Shown here one piece after another: positions 1-6,721 of a DNA stretch of 10,537 nt. The DNA is from Desulfobacterales bacterium. GTDB lineage: Bacteria; Desulfobacterota; Desulfobacteria; Desulfobacterales; Desulfosalsimonadaceae. The stretch is taken from contig SKZX01000167.1 of NCBI GenBank assembly GCA_007127175.1, positions 1 to 10,537 on the forward strand, written 5' to 3'. The translations under genes were made by a program, and so were the position numbers. Numbering within the stretch: the stretch's first letter is position 1; each line of letters begins with the position of its first letter. Under the pieces are notes generated by a model that did no database searches, was not told the origin of the DNA, and saw only the letters and a list, made by a program, of their open reading frames with translations.

Positions 1-30
1 GACAATCTCCTCAAGCTATCCTTGATCTTG

Positions 31-46
31 TCACGCCATGGCGTGA
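31..46. repeat. perfect 16-bp palindrome downstream of the operon
   Basis: TCACGCCATGGCGTGA is identical to its own reverse complement. It lies 45 bases beyond the thiolase stop codon, in the gene-free stretch 1-90. It could be an operator of a gene to the left of the window, or fold as a 6-bp stem with a CATG loop in the operon's 3' transcript. On the minus strand it is not followed by a T-run, so it is not a good intrinsic terminator alone. The palindrome is certain; any function is a guess. Confidence 0.5.
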
Positions 47-110
47 TTAATAAAAGGTCGTCTGATCACGACATTTTTTGAGTGCATCCGTCATACTTTC
101 TCCAGTATAT
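47..110 (+). repeat. decayed partial copy of the 9.6-kb repeat's right end
   Basis: By eye, 47-110 aligns with 9679-9737 in the same orientation at roughly two-thirds identity with small gaps. The best blocks are GTCGTCTGATCACGAC against GCCGTCTGAAAACGAC (13 of 16), a T-run followed by GAGT, and TCATACTTT followed later by CAGTA. Similarity may continue weakly to the left edge. The right part overlaps the last codons of the thiolase gene. If real, the operon and its regulator sit between two direct copies of one repeat family. A computed alignment is needed. Confidence 0.4.
57..79 (+). terminator. small hairpin plus T-run, possible weak terminator
   Basis: GTCGT (57-61) and ACGAC (68-72) form a 5-bp stem with a six-base loop, followed on the plus strand by TTTTTT (74-79). 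On the minus strand the same hairpin is followed by CTTTTATTA, a poorer tract, so it may act weakly in both directions and end the six-gene operon. The stem is short and confidence is low. The same shape recurs at 9689-9709 near the right end of the palindromic element, so it may be repeat-borne. Confidence 0.35.
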
Positions 111-1329
111 GAATGCACATGGCCGCTTCTTCAACGCCGATGTTGCCGCCGCCGTTTTCCGCAAGCCCCAGCCGGGCTCTTTCCACCTGGCGGCTCCCCG
201 CTTCTCCCCGAAGCTGGAGGCCGAGCTCGTAGATCTGCGCCAACCCGGAGGCCCCGATGGGATGCCCGCGGCATTCCAGCCCGCCGCTGGTGTTGACCGG
301 CTGTCTGCCGCCAAGCTTTGTCGCCCCTGTTTCCGCAAAGGGCCCACCCTCTCCCATGGGACAGAACCCCATGGCCTCGGTCTGGTGAAGTTCGCCGTAG
401 GCCGTGGCATCGTGGAGTTCCGCCAGGCTGATATCACCGGGCCCAACCCCGGCGGCCTCATAGGCCTGCTTTGACAGGCGTTCGCCGATGTCTTCCCCGT
501 CAAAATCCCGGTCTGTCCCGGAACCGTGCACCGAAGCCCGGATTTTCACGGGCCGGGGGGCACTCAGTTTTTTCAGGAAAGCTTCCGAACAGACGATGGC
601 GGCGGCAGCCCCGTCACCCACCGGGGCGCACATAGCCCGGGTCAGGGGGTAAGCGATCGGCTTGTCCGCAAGCACCTCTTCCACGCTCATGTCCATCTGG
701 TATTGAGACATGGGGTTGAGCGACCCGTGAAAATGGTTTTTGGCGCAGATCGCCGCAAGCTGCCGCTGGGTGGATCCGAATCGGTTCATGTGCCAGCGGG
801 CGCCCATGGCATAGGCATCCATGAAGATGGACCGCCCTTCACCGGGCGGGGACTGCCCTTCAGGAATCTCCACGGGAAACATTTCAATGGATTTTTCCAT
901 CATCTGAAGCTGTTCGCCGAATTTCTCCACATCCATGCACGTGGCGTACGCTGAAAAGGCCTTCATCTTGTCCGGGTCCGTGATCTTCTCGGAGCCCACT
1001 GCAAGGGCGACGTCATACATGCCGGCCCTGATGCCGGTATAGGCCAGGTGAAGGGCCGTTGAAGCGCCGGCGCAGGCGTTTTCCACGTTGGTCACCGGAA
1101 TGGCGTCAATCCCCATGGACCGAAGCACAACCTGGCCCCGGATGGAATGCTGGTTCGCATACATCCCCCAGAATGTGTTGGAAAAAAATGCCGCCTGAAG
1201 CGCCTTTTTTTCAAGACCGGCATCCGAAAGGGCGGCACTGATGACTTCATGGGCCATATCGCGCACATTCCGGTCCGGGTACTTGTTGAACCGGAGCATT
1301 CCCAGCCCTATGATATAAACATTTGACAT
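91..1329 (-). CDS. SCP2-type thiolase / acetyl-CoA acetyltransferase-like protein
   Basis: This 412-residue protein has the thiolase fold signature. The nucleophile region NVENACAGAS places the active Cys at residue 86; ELHDATAYGEL is at 304-314; GGLECRGHPIGASG is at 349-362 with His356; and a glycine-rich C-terminal loop, ENGGGNIG, is at 391-398. The length and the HDA and GHP motifs fit the SCP2-thiolase (lipid-transfer-protein) branch rather than classical FadA. Such enzymes cleave 3-ketoacyl-CoA or make the reverse Claisen bond in the cytoplasm. Oddities: the second catalytic Cys is missing both at the CxG position of classical thiolases (here Glu391-Asn-Gly) and at the HDCF position of SCP2-thiolases (here HDAT). 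Cys353, just before the GHP motif, is an extra Cys. The start is supported by AAGGAG about 8 nt upstream. It is last in the operon, 24 nt after the dehydrogenase. No DUF35 partner gene is visible in the window. Confidence 0.88.
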   Translation of the reverse strand: MSNVYIIGLGMLRFNKYPDRNVRDMAHEVISAALSDAGLEKKALQAAFFSNTFWGMYANQHSIRGQVVLRSMGIDAIPVTNVENACAGASTALHLAYTGIRAGMYDVALAVGSEKITDPDKMKAFSAYATCMDVEKFGEQLQMMEKSIEMFPVEIPEGQSPPGEGRSIFMDAYAMGARWHMNRFGSTQRQLAAICAKNHFHGSLNPMSQYQMDMSVEEVLADKPIAYPLTRAMCAPVGDGAAAAIVCSEAFLKKLSAPRPVKIRASVHGSGTDRDFDGEDIGERLSKQAYEAAGVGPGDISLAELHDATAYGELHQTEAMGFCPMGEGGPFAETGATKLGGRQPVNTSGGLECRGHPIGASGLAQIYELGLQLRGEAGSRQVERARLGLAENGGGNIGVEEAAMCIHILEKV

Positions 1330-1353
1330 TCTGCTTTCTCCTTATTTATTCCA

Positions 1354-2601
1354 TCACATGTCGAGCCGCGGGTAACTGTGAATCATTTTATGCCCCCCGG
1401 CGATGGCCAGGGTGTCGTTGGACCCGTCTTCTATCAGCATGGCCCGGGCGTCCCGAAAGAGCTTTTCAATGTGGTATTCCTTGGTCAGGCCGTTTCCGCC
1501 GAAAATCTGGATGGCCTCATGGGCCACGTCAAAGGCGGCCTGGGTGCCATACACCTTGGCGACAACGGAATACTCTTCAGCCGGTGTGGATGTGGACTGG
1601 TTGAAGATGTATGCCGCACGGCTCATCAGCCGGGAGGTCTCGACCTTGCTGAACATGTGGAAAAGCTTGGCCTGAATGTTGGGATACTCGATCAGGGCTT
1701 TTCCGCCCTGCACCCGGTTCTTGGCGTATTCGAGCGCCTCCTCGAAAGCGGCCCGGGCCAGCCCGGCGCTGAAAACACCCATCAGCGCGGTGGTGGCTGA
1801 AAGCGTGATTTCCAAAAGCGCCTCGTAAGCCTCGGGGCCTGCGATAAGGTATTCAGCCGGGACCCGGACGTTGTCAAAGAAGATCTCGCCCTGGTTGAGG
1901 TCGCGCTGGCCGATCTTGTTCAATGGGGCGCCCTTGCTGATGCCGGGAAGGTCCAGGGGGAGCGCGAAAATACCGCCGCCGGCATGCCCCATGGACGGGT
2001 CGATCTGGCAGAACAGGGCGCAGTGGGTGGATACGGTGCCCAAGGAAACCCATGCGGATTTCTGACCGTTGAGAATATAATGATCCCCGTCCGGCTTGGC
2101 GCGGCATTGGGATTTGATGGCGGGGTCGCTGAAACTCGGGTAATGGGGTACCAGGGTGTCCGACCCGTGGTCCGGTTCGGTAATTCCCCAGCACCCGACA
2201 ATGCTCGCATCCCTGCATCGACAGAAAGGCTCGATGATTTTCTCGATCAATGCTTCCTCGGCAACCAGGGAGGCACCGAAGGAGGGGAAGGCAGCAACAC
2301 CGATTCCCACGGTCAGCCCGACGCTTCCCCAAGCCAGTTCTTCGTAAATGATCGCCTGCTGCTTGGATGTCAGGTCCATGCCGCCGTAAGGTTCGGGGAT
2401 CAGGATGGTGTGATACCCCAGTTCATAAGCTTTTCGCATGAAATCCCAGAAGGGCGAATCCTTGGCGATGACCTGTTCGGGGGTCATCTCATCGAGCTTT
2501 CTTGCAATGGGCCGCATCACTTCCCGGGCAAACCGGTGAGCCGCCATTTTAAGCTCGATGTCCTCTTCGGTCAAATCAAGGTCAATGTCCAGGTAATTCA
2601 T
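1354..2601 (-). CDS. acyl-CoA dehydrogenase, catalytic Glu replaced by Asp
   Basis: This 415-residue FAD enzyme would oxidise an acyl-CoA to a 2-enoyl-CoA and normally passes electrons to ETF. The helical N-terminal domain is followed by CWGITEPDHGSD (137-148), which matches the FAD/substrate signature. NGQKSAWVS is at 178-186, RVQGGK is at 296-301 where the family has its R-Q-F-G stretch, and IFGGNG is at 366-371. The C-terminal active-site loop reads AMLIEDGSND (387-396), where medium-chain type enzymes have IYEGTSQ. Aligned from RDAR, the catalytic Glu position is Asp392, with Glu391 next to it. Asp as base is known from some cyclic acyl-CoA dehydrogenases, but that does not by itself set the substrate. 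Length is slightly above the usual 380-400. AGGGG lies about 9 nt before the start, a modest ribosome-binding site. It follows the DUF2148 pair after 61 nt and precedes the thiolase. Confidence 0.93.
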   Translation of the reverse strand: MNYLDIDLDLTEEDIELKMAAHRFAREVMRPIARKLDEMTPEQVIAKDSPFWDFMRKAYELGYHTILIPEPYGGMDLTSKQQAIIYEELAWGSVGLTVGIGVAAFPSFGASLVAEEALIEKIIEPFCRCRDASIVGCWGITEPDHGSDTLVPHYPSFSDPAIKSQCRAKPDGDHYILNGQKSAWVSLGTVSTHCALFCQIDPSMGHAGGGIFALPLDLPGISKGAPLNKIGQRDLNQGEIFFDNVRVPAEYLIAGPEAYEALLEITLSATTALMGVFSAGLARAAFEEALEYAKNRVQGGKALIEYPNIQAKLFHMFSKVETSRLMSRAAYIFNQSTSTPAEEYSVVAKVYGTQAAFDVAHEAIQIFGGNGLTKEYHIEKLFRDARAMLIEDGSNDTLAIAGGHKMIHSYPRLDM

Positions 2602-2662
2602 TTTTCAAACCCCTTATGTGAAAGGTGGTTATCGATCAGTCACTGCGCATTTCTCCTTTTGA

Positions 2663-3502
2663 TCACTTTTCCTGCTTCTTGTAGCGGGCCGCCACTCTGG
2701 CTGCATTTTTGACCACCAGTTCCGGTACTTCCTCAAACAGAATCTGCTGCATCACCTCCATGACTGCCGGGGAGTAGCCGATGCCCATGAATTCCGGCGG
2801 GGCCCACCAGTCGTCCTTGGTCTTGTACATGGGGGTGCCGCCGCCGGGAAACGCGGTGAACATGGTGGGCACGCAGTTGACCATGTCCTGCTTGTCCAGT
2901 TCGTAGCTCATGCTCTTGTGCATTTCTTCACGGTTGTAATAGACCATGTCCCTTGGGGGACCCAGTGCCAGGCCGAGCCTGACGTCCATGCCGGGCAGGT
3001 AGTCGAGCACAGTGAGGGCAAACCCGACAGACCCCATGATCCTGTTGTCCACCCGGTATTGCCAGGCGGCCGCGCAGGCCCAGTCACAGGCAATGGCCCA
3101 GTCGAGGATCTTCCAGTTGCAACTGGGGCCGCCCAGCTGTCCGCCGCCGGCGTTCTCCTTGCTGTATGCGTTGAATTCCTTGCAGGTGTCAAATCCGCAC
3201 GCCCCGCAGTTCCAGTTGAGGTTCGACTTGCTGACCTTGGCGCCTATGTTGATGATGACCGGTGATTCACCTTTGTCATAACAGTTCTTGATAGTTTCAT
3301 AATCCCACATGATATAGCGCATGACCTTTGCCAGCGGCCCCATCACTTCGATAATCGGCTCCAGGTCCTCTCCCCAGACAATCTCCGCCTCCACCTGTGT
3401 TTTCCCGGTAATCTGGGGGGCCTTGTGAATGGCAAGAACGATATTTTTCGCCACCTCGATGAGATGGTCCAGCTGATATTGCTTCCCGATCAGGTGTCCC
3501 AT
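2663..3502 (-). CDS. DUF2148 (COG4739) ferredoxin-domain protein, second of a pair
   Basis: This 279-residue protein belongs to a family of uncharacterised proteins with a ferredoxin-like cysteine motif. NCGACGFDTC (98-107) gives C99, C102 and C107 in CX2CX4C spacing. GPSC (125-128) supplies a fourth Cys, and WQYRVDNRIMGSVG (147-160) matches the family's VDNRIM block. Four Cys are enough for one [4Fe-4S] cluster; this is inferred. The C-terminal third (about 180-279), with many Met, Tyr and Trp residues, is unlike the upstream paralogue. The start chosen is the ATG in TAATG, overlapping the previous gene's stop by one base, with a G-rich GGAGGGGG ribosome-binding site. A longer reading frame running 95 codons upstream is only the overlap with the neighbour. 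There is no signal peptide, so it is cytoplasmic. Its position between ligase and dehydrogenase suggests redox work on, or electron transfer from, the CoA substrate. Confidence 0.85.
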   Translation of the reverse strand: MGHLIGKQYQLDHLIEVAKNIVLAIHKAPQITGKTQVEAEIVWGEDLEPIIEVMGPLAKVMRYIMWDYETIKNCYDKGESPVIINIGAKVSKSNLNWNCGACGFDTCKEFNAYSKENAGGGQLGGPSCNWKILDWAIACDWACAAAWQYRVDNRIMGSVGFALTVLDYLPGMDVRLGLALGPPRDMVYYNREEMHKSMSYELDKQDMVNCVPTMFTAFPGGGTPMYKTKDDWWAPPEFMGIGYSPAVMEVMQQILFEEVPELVVKNAARVAARYKKQEK

Positions 3503-4302
3503 TATTCCCCCTCCCCTTCCTGCTTTTTCGGTTTCGGAACCCACTTGCGGTAGTCGAAGCCCCGGATAATCCGGGCGGTGTTGTAGATTTTCCGGGTGTT
3601 GTCCAGGACCTTGTCCATGTTTATGAGGTGATAATCCACATTGACATCCACGTAGGGGTTCTTGGCCTTTGACGCAAGGGGAACGGCGACCACCATTCCC
3701 GAGTTGCGGCAGTAGCCGAGCTGCTGACCGGCCATGCCGATGCTGGCAAACGGCCTGGCATCGACCATGAGTGTGTGAGCGGTCCAAAGGGCGGAGCCCA
3801 CGGCATACCCGAGATCACCGACCCGTGCAGTGCAAAGCGGGCCGTTGATCATTCGCTTGGAAGACCGGTCGGTGATATCGACCAGGCCGTACCGGTGCGT
3901 TTTCTGGTCATAGAAATACCCGCAGTCCAGTGTGCCGCCGCAGAGGCCGCACCCGGCGTCAAGCGCGGTCTCATGGCAGCGGATGTTGCCGATGAACAAT
4001 ATGACATCCGAATCCCGCACCATGACTGCTTCATACAGGAGCGCCTCTCTCCAGCTTTCCTGGGTGTGGGCGATTTCTTCGACCTTTCGGGCCAATGCCT
4101 CGAGCTCATCCTGACCGTATACGATGTGCGCTTCAATGGAAGGGACACCACCTGCAAAGGGTGCCGTGAACACAGAATTCAAAATCACCCTGGCGGCTTC
4201 GAGCACGCATTTTTTCCTGCGGATATCCGGGGGAGACCAGGGCGTCCATTCGCCGACAAACTCTTCTCCCCGAAAGTCCAGATCCTCCACGTATTTTTTC
4301 AT
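3502..4302 (-). CDS. DUF2148 (COG4739) ferredoxin-domain protein, first of a pair
   Basis: This 266-residue divergent paralogue of the following gene shares only the core. GCGLCGGTLDC (117-127) gives C118, C121 and C127 in CX2CX5C spacing, one residue longer than in its partner. NGPLC (153-157) supplies the fourth Cys. DLGYAVGSALWTAHTLMVDAR (163-183) corresponds to the family's long helix and VDNR block, with A in place of N. The N-terminal 30 residues and the basic/acidic tail (KPKKQEGEGE) are specific to this copy. AAGGAGGG precedes the start by about 5 nt. The stop codon overlaps the next start (TAATG), which predicts coupled translation and, by inference, a heterodimer. It follows the ligase gene after 70 nt. 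No function is established for the family, so none is assigned. Confidence 0.85.
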   Translation of the reverse strand: MKKYVEDLDFRGEEFVGEWTPWSPPDIRRKKCVLEAARVILNSVFTAPFAGGVPSIEAHIVYGQDELEALARKVEEIAHTQESWREALLYEAVMVRDSDVILFIGNIRCHETALDAGCGLCGGTLDCGYFYDQKTHRYGLVDITDRSSKRMINGPLCTARVGDLGYAVGSALWTAHTLMVDARPFASIGMAGQQLGYCRNSGMVVAVPLASKAKNPYVDVNVDYHLINMDKVLDNTRKIYNTARIIRGFDYRKWVPKPKKQEGEGE

Positions 4303-4372
4303 CCCATCCCTCCTTGTCGTCTTGTTCTATGTAAAGCGGTGTTTCGGCTTACGCCAACCGTTTCATTAAAGA

Positions 4373-5980
4373 TCATTGGTAATCCTCTTGTGCAAAAACA
4401 TTTTCCGCATCCTTCTTGAAATCTTCTTTCAGAAGTCGATCCAGGTTTTTCTCTGACGCGGATTTGGGTATGGCACCCACCACCTGGAGGAATGAGGGCA
4501 CGGCATTGCCTTCCAGGCTCTTTCTGCAGAGTGCAAATACCGATGCCGGGTCGATGTCGCGACCATCCATGGGGACAACGGCCGCCACGATATCGCTCTC
4601 CCCGGGCGCCCCGGAGGCCGCCGGTATTCCATAAACGCAGACATCGCTGATATCCGGGTGAACGGCGATGGCCGCTTCCACGTAGTGCGGCTGGATAAAA
4701 TCGCCTGAACGGCGAAGCCCCCCGCCCTTGCGGTAGTCAAAAAAGAACCAGCCTGACTCATCGGTATGCCCCATGTCACCGGTGCGAAGCCATCCGCCGC
4801 GGGTTTTTTCCTCGGAAGCCTCCTTTTTGCCAAGGTAATCGACCTCCATCTTCTGACCCGTAAGGCGGAAAATGATCTCACCGGTCTCGCCCGGCTCGCA
4901 AGGGGTGTCGTCCTCCCGGACCACGCGCATCTCCATCAACCCCTCCAGGGGCTTGCCAAAGGAACCGATAGGCCCTACCCCCGGCGCTTTATGGGCGAAC
5001 CCGCCTTCGACCGCACCGTACCACTCGTGAATCATGACATTGAACCGCTTTTCAAAGGCTTCCCAGATGACCTGCGGCGTTCCCGCGCTCAACACCAGCC
5101 TGACGGGGTTGTCCGCGTCGTCCGGCTTTGGCGGTTCGCTGTATATACCCATCATCATGCCGCCGAGCAGGGAAAAGACGGTGCACCCGTGAGCCCGGCA
5201 GATGTCCCATATCCGGCTCTTGGTAAAAGTCCGGCTGATGACTGCCGGGATGTTGAGCATCAGTGAAGGGACCAGGGTCACGGCCTGGGCGTTCCCGTGG
5301 GTCAGCGAAAGTCCGGTGTAAAGCTTGTCCTGGGGGGTGTACTGCCAGACAAAAAGGGCCAGCTGGGAAAACTGGCTCATGCGGTTCCCCTTGACCATTA
5401 CCCCCTTGGGGTCACCGGTAGTCCCGGATGTATAGATCACTTCAAGGGGCAGGGCCGGGTCTTCGCTGAACTGATCGGGCGGTGGTGCTTCCGGCCCCTC
5501 GTACAACTCGTTGATCGAGGGGTAGTCATTTGACACCTCAACATTCATGCCCGGTTTGTAGGATACACCGAGAATGGGGATATCCGGCAGTGTGCTCAAC
5601 GCTTCTGTAACGTTTCCCAGAAACTCGCTGGTCAGGATGACGCCTTTTGAACTTGAATCCTTCAACATGTAACGGAGGCGATCCCCTTTCACCCTCGGGT
5701 CAATGGGGACCATGACAGCGCCCGTCATCGAGGCGGCGTACATGGCATACAGGAACTCCGGGTGGTTTCTCATGACCAGGGCGAACGCATCGCCTCTGCC
5801 GATGCCGGCTTTCTGCATCATCCGGATAAATTTTCGTCCGGAAACAACGATATCCCCGTACGTAAGCACCTCGGCGGGATAATCACCGTTTTCAAATGTC
5901 AACACTTCAAAATCCGGCTGGCTCTCCGCCCTGGCATCCAGTTCATGGGCGATATGGCCGGGGACTCTGCTTTCCGTCAT
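4373..5980 (-). CDS. AMP-forming acyl-CoA ligase (CaiC/FadD-like)
   Basis: This 535-residue member of the ANL superfamily activates a carboxylic acid with ATP and CoA through an acyl-adenylate. The phosphate loop YTSGTTGDPKGVMV is at 183-196, EWYGAVEG at 319-326, and RTGDMGH at 399-405. The hinge and A8 region is DYRKGGGLRRSGDFIQP (415-431), and PKSASEKNLDRLL (505-517) carries the likely C-terminal catalytic Lys511. The order and length are normal for a complete enzyme. The A8 region keeps the Arg, the glycines and the Gly-Asp-Phe-Ile core, but departs from the common GRxKD pattern. The acid cannot be predicted; the nearest familiar architecture is crotonobetaine/carnitine-CoA or medium-chain ligases. 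AAGGGGGAGA lies just before the start. It is second in the operon, 35 nt after the SCP2 gene, and provides the entry step of the pathway. Confidence 0.92.
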   Translation of the reverse strand: MTESRVPGHIAHELDARAESQPDFEVLTFENGDYPAEVLTYGDIVVSGRKFIRMMQKAGIGRGDAFALVMRNHPEFLYAMYAASMTGAVMVPIDPRVKGDRLRYMLKDSSSKGVILTSEFLGNVTEALSTLPDIPILGVSYKPGMNVEVSNDYPSINELYEGPEAPPPDQFSEDPALPLEVIYTSGTTGDPKGVMVKGNRMSQFSQLALFVWQYTPQDKLYTGLSLTHGNAQAVTLVPSLMLNIPAVISRTFTKSRIWDICRAHGCTVFSLLGGMMMGIYSEPPKPDDADNPVRLVLSAGTPQVIWEAFEKRFNVMIHEWYGAVEGGFAHKAPGVGPIGSFGKPLEGLMEMRVVREDDTPCEPGETGEIIFRLTGQKMEVDYLGKKEASEEKTRGGWLRTGDMGHTDESGWFFFDYRKGGGLRRSGDFIQPHYVEAAIAVHPDISDVCVYGIPAASGAPGESDIVAAVVPMDGRDIDPASVFALCRKSLEGNAVPSFLQVVGAIPKSASEKNLDRLLKEDFKKDAENVFAQEDYQ

Positions 5981-6015
5981 TGTTCTCCCCCTTTCTTTAA
6001 ATCAATTCAAATAAA

Positions 6016-6411
6016 CTATTCCACCGGCAGATCATGTTTTTTGCAATATTCCGGGAAGATTTCGTGGACCGGCTTCAAGGCCGGCAGCATTTTCAACACC
6101 TTGGGAATCGGGCCCTTGGCCTTGATCTTCCGGGTGGCCAGGGCAACCGGAAGGGAGATTTTTTTCAGCCAGAACTGATGGATGGTATCACCGGAAAGTT
6201 CCATGGTGATCACCGCATTCCGATTGGCGTCCTCACCGGTAATGACCGTGTCAGGGTCAACGTAGAGGTATCCCGGCGGGTCGGTGATGATATACTTGTA
6301 ACTGACTTCATACTCGCGCATCTTGTCGCCCATCCCGGACTCAAAGACAATGTGCTTCCACAAATCCTCCAGAAATTCATACAGATGTTCGGTATCTCGG
6401 AATACACCCAT
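6016..6411 (-). CDS. SCP2 sterol-carrier-domain protein
   Basis: This small 131-residue stand-alone SCP2-type protein is first in the operon. The second half carries the family pattern: AVITMELSGDTIHQFWLKK (66-84) as the TMS-type strand and helix, then LPVALATRKIKAKGPIPKVL (87-106), where family members have an ALARGQIKxxGPxAKxL-like stretch, then LPALKPVHEIFPEY. SCP2 domains form a hydrophobic tunnel that binds lipids or fatty acyl-CoA, so a substrate-holding or delivery role beside the ligase is likely but inferred. There is no signal peptide and it is cytoplasmic. GAGGAGG sits 5 nt before the ATG. It lies about 120 nt downstream of the predicted sigma-54 start site. Confidence 0.82.
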   Translation of the reverse strand: MGVFRDTEHLYEFLEDLWKHIVFESGMGDKMREYEVSYKYIITDPPGYLYVDPDTVITGEDANRNAVITMELSGDTIHQFWLKKISLPVALATRKIKAKGPIPKVLKMLPALKPVHEIFPEYCKKHDLPVE

Positions 6412-6444
6412 TGCTGCCTCCTCATATTTGTTGTTAGGTACAAA

Positions 6445-6457
6445 GCGGCTTTGCCGC
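6445..6457 (-). other. hairpin in the operon leader
   Basis: In the minus-strand transcript GCGGC-AAA-GCCGC forms a compact GC-rich stem, followed by TTTG, about 34 nt before the first start codon and after the predicted transcription start. It is too short of U residues to be a confident terminator. A related stretch, CCGCTTT followed by an A-rich AACAA tract, occurs before the first DUF2148 gene at 4321-4336. Function is unknown; it may stabilise the leader. Confidence 0.3.
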
Positions 6458-6540
6458 GGAAATGGACAGGTTCAGCATGAAACCCCTTTTTATAACAAGG
6501 ATCAGGGAGCGGGTATTTAGAAGGATTCTATTCAGACCTA

Positions 6541-6557
6541 ATGCAATCATTATGCCA
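6541..6557 (-). promoter_or_regulatory. sigma-54 promoter of the six-gene operon
   Basis: Read on the minus strand, TGGCATAATGATTGCAT matches the sigma-54 consensus TGGCAC-N5-TTGCA with a single change (C to T in the -24 box). The essential GG-N10-GC spacing is exact. The predicted start is near 6531, giving a leader of about 120 nt. A gene for a sigma-54 activator lies directly divergent, and paired palindromes lie at about -98 and -120, which is the normal arrangement for this promoter class. Confidence 0.82.
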
Positions 6558-6620
6558 GCCTTTCTAATCGTCCAGACTCCCGGTCTTTGCAGGAATACCC
6601 TTTCTGGCACAGTCCTTTTT

Positions 6621-6636
6621 TGTCCTGATATGGTCA
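6621..6636. promoter_or_regulatory. enhancer palindrome 1 (proximal to operon)
   Basis: TGTCC-TGATAT-GGTCA matches TGTCC-N6-GGACA with one mismatch in the second half-site. Its centre is about 98 bp upstream of the predicted sigma-54 start. It is most likely a binding site for the divergent Fis-type HTH activator. Confidence 0.6.
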
Positions 6637-6642
6637 CTTCGG

Positions 6643-6658
6643 TGTCCCTATAAGGACA
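6643..6658. promoter_or_regulatory. enhancer palindrome 2 (distal to operon)
   Basis: TGTCCCTATAAGGACA is palindromic except for one central pair. It begins exactly 22 bp after the start of palindrome 1, so both sites face the same side of the helix about two turns apart. Its centre is near -120 of the operon, and it ends 6 bp before the -35 box of the regulator promoter, so it could also serve autoregulation. Confidence 0.65.
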
Positions 6659-6664
6659 TTTTGA

Positions 6665-6691
6665 TTGACATCCAATCAGCCGATCTATAAA
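6665..6691 (+). promoter_or_regulatory. sigma-70-like promoter of the regulator
   Basis: A consensus TTGACA (6665-6670) is followed by TATAAA (6686-6691) with a short 15-bp spacer. A shifted -10 reading, TAAATT at 6688-6693, has a 17-bp spacer. Either gives a start near 6697-6700, just ahead of the ribosome-binding site. The TTG within the -35 box also opens the reading frame of the regulator, but has no ribosome-binding site. Confidence 0.5.
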
Positions 6692-6710
6692 TTAATTGTA
6701 CACACCCATC

Positions 6711-6715
6711 AGGAG
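6711..6715 (+). promoter_or_regulatory. ribosome-binding site fixing the regulator start
   Basis: AGGAG lies 6 nt before the ATG at 6722. This selects that ATG over the in-frame TTG at 6665, which falls inside the promoter. Confidence 0.75.
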
Positions 6716-6721
6716 CATCCC

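Noticed and set aside
1984..2712. long plus-strand open frame opposite the dehydrogenase gene
   Set aside because: It is antisense to a confident gene, has no domain signature, and arises from GC-rich codon bias; the same holds for 3775-4419 and 82-474.
3503..3787. 95-codon upstream extension of the second DUF2148 protein
   Set aside because: It lies wholly within the preceding gene in another frame, lacks family similarity, and the TAATG start has a good ribosome-binding site.
6605..6621. plus-strand sigma-54-like -24 box TGGCAC toward the regulator
   Set aside because: The matching -12 position reads TTTTT with no GC at the required spacing, so the essential element is absent.
6665..6721. 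TTG start adding 19 residues to the regulator
   Set aside because: The TTG is part of a TTGACA -35 box, has no ribosome-binding site, and the ATG at 6722 has AGGAG at 6 nt.
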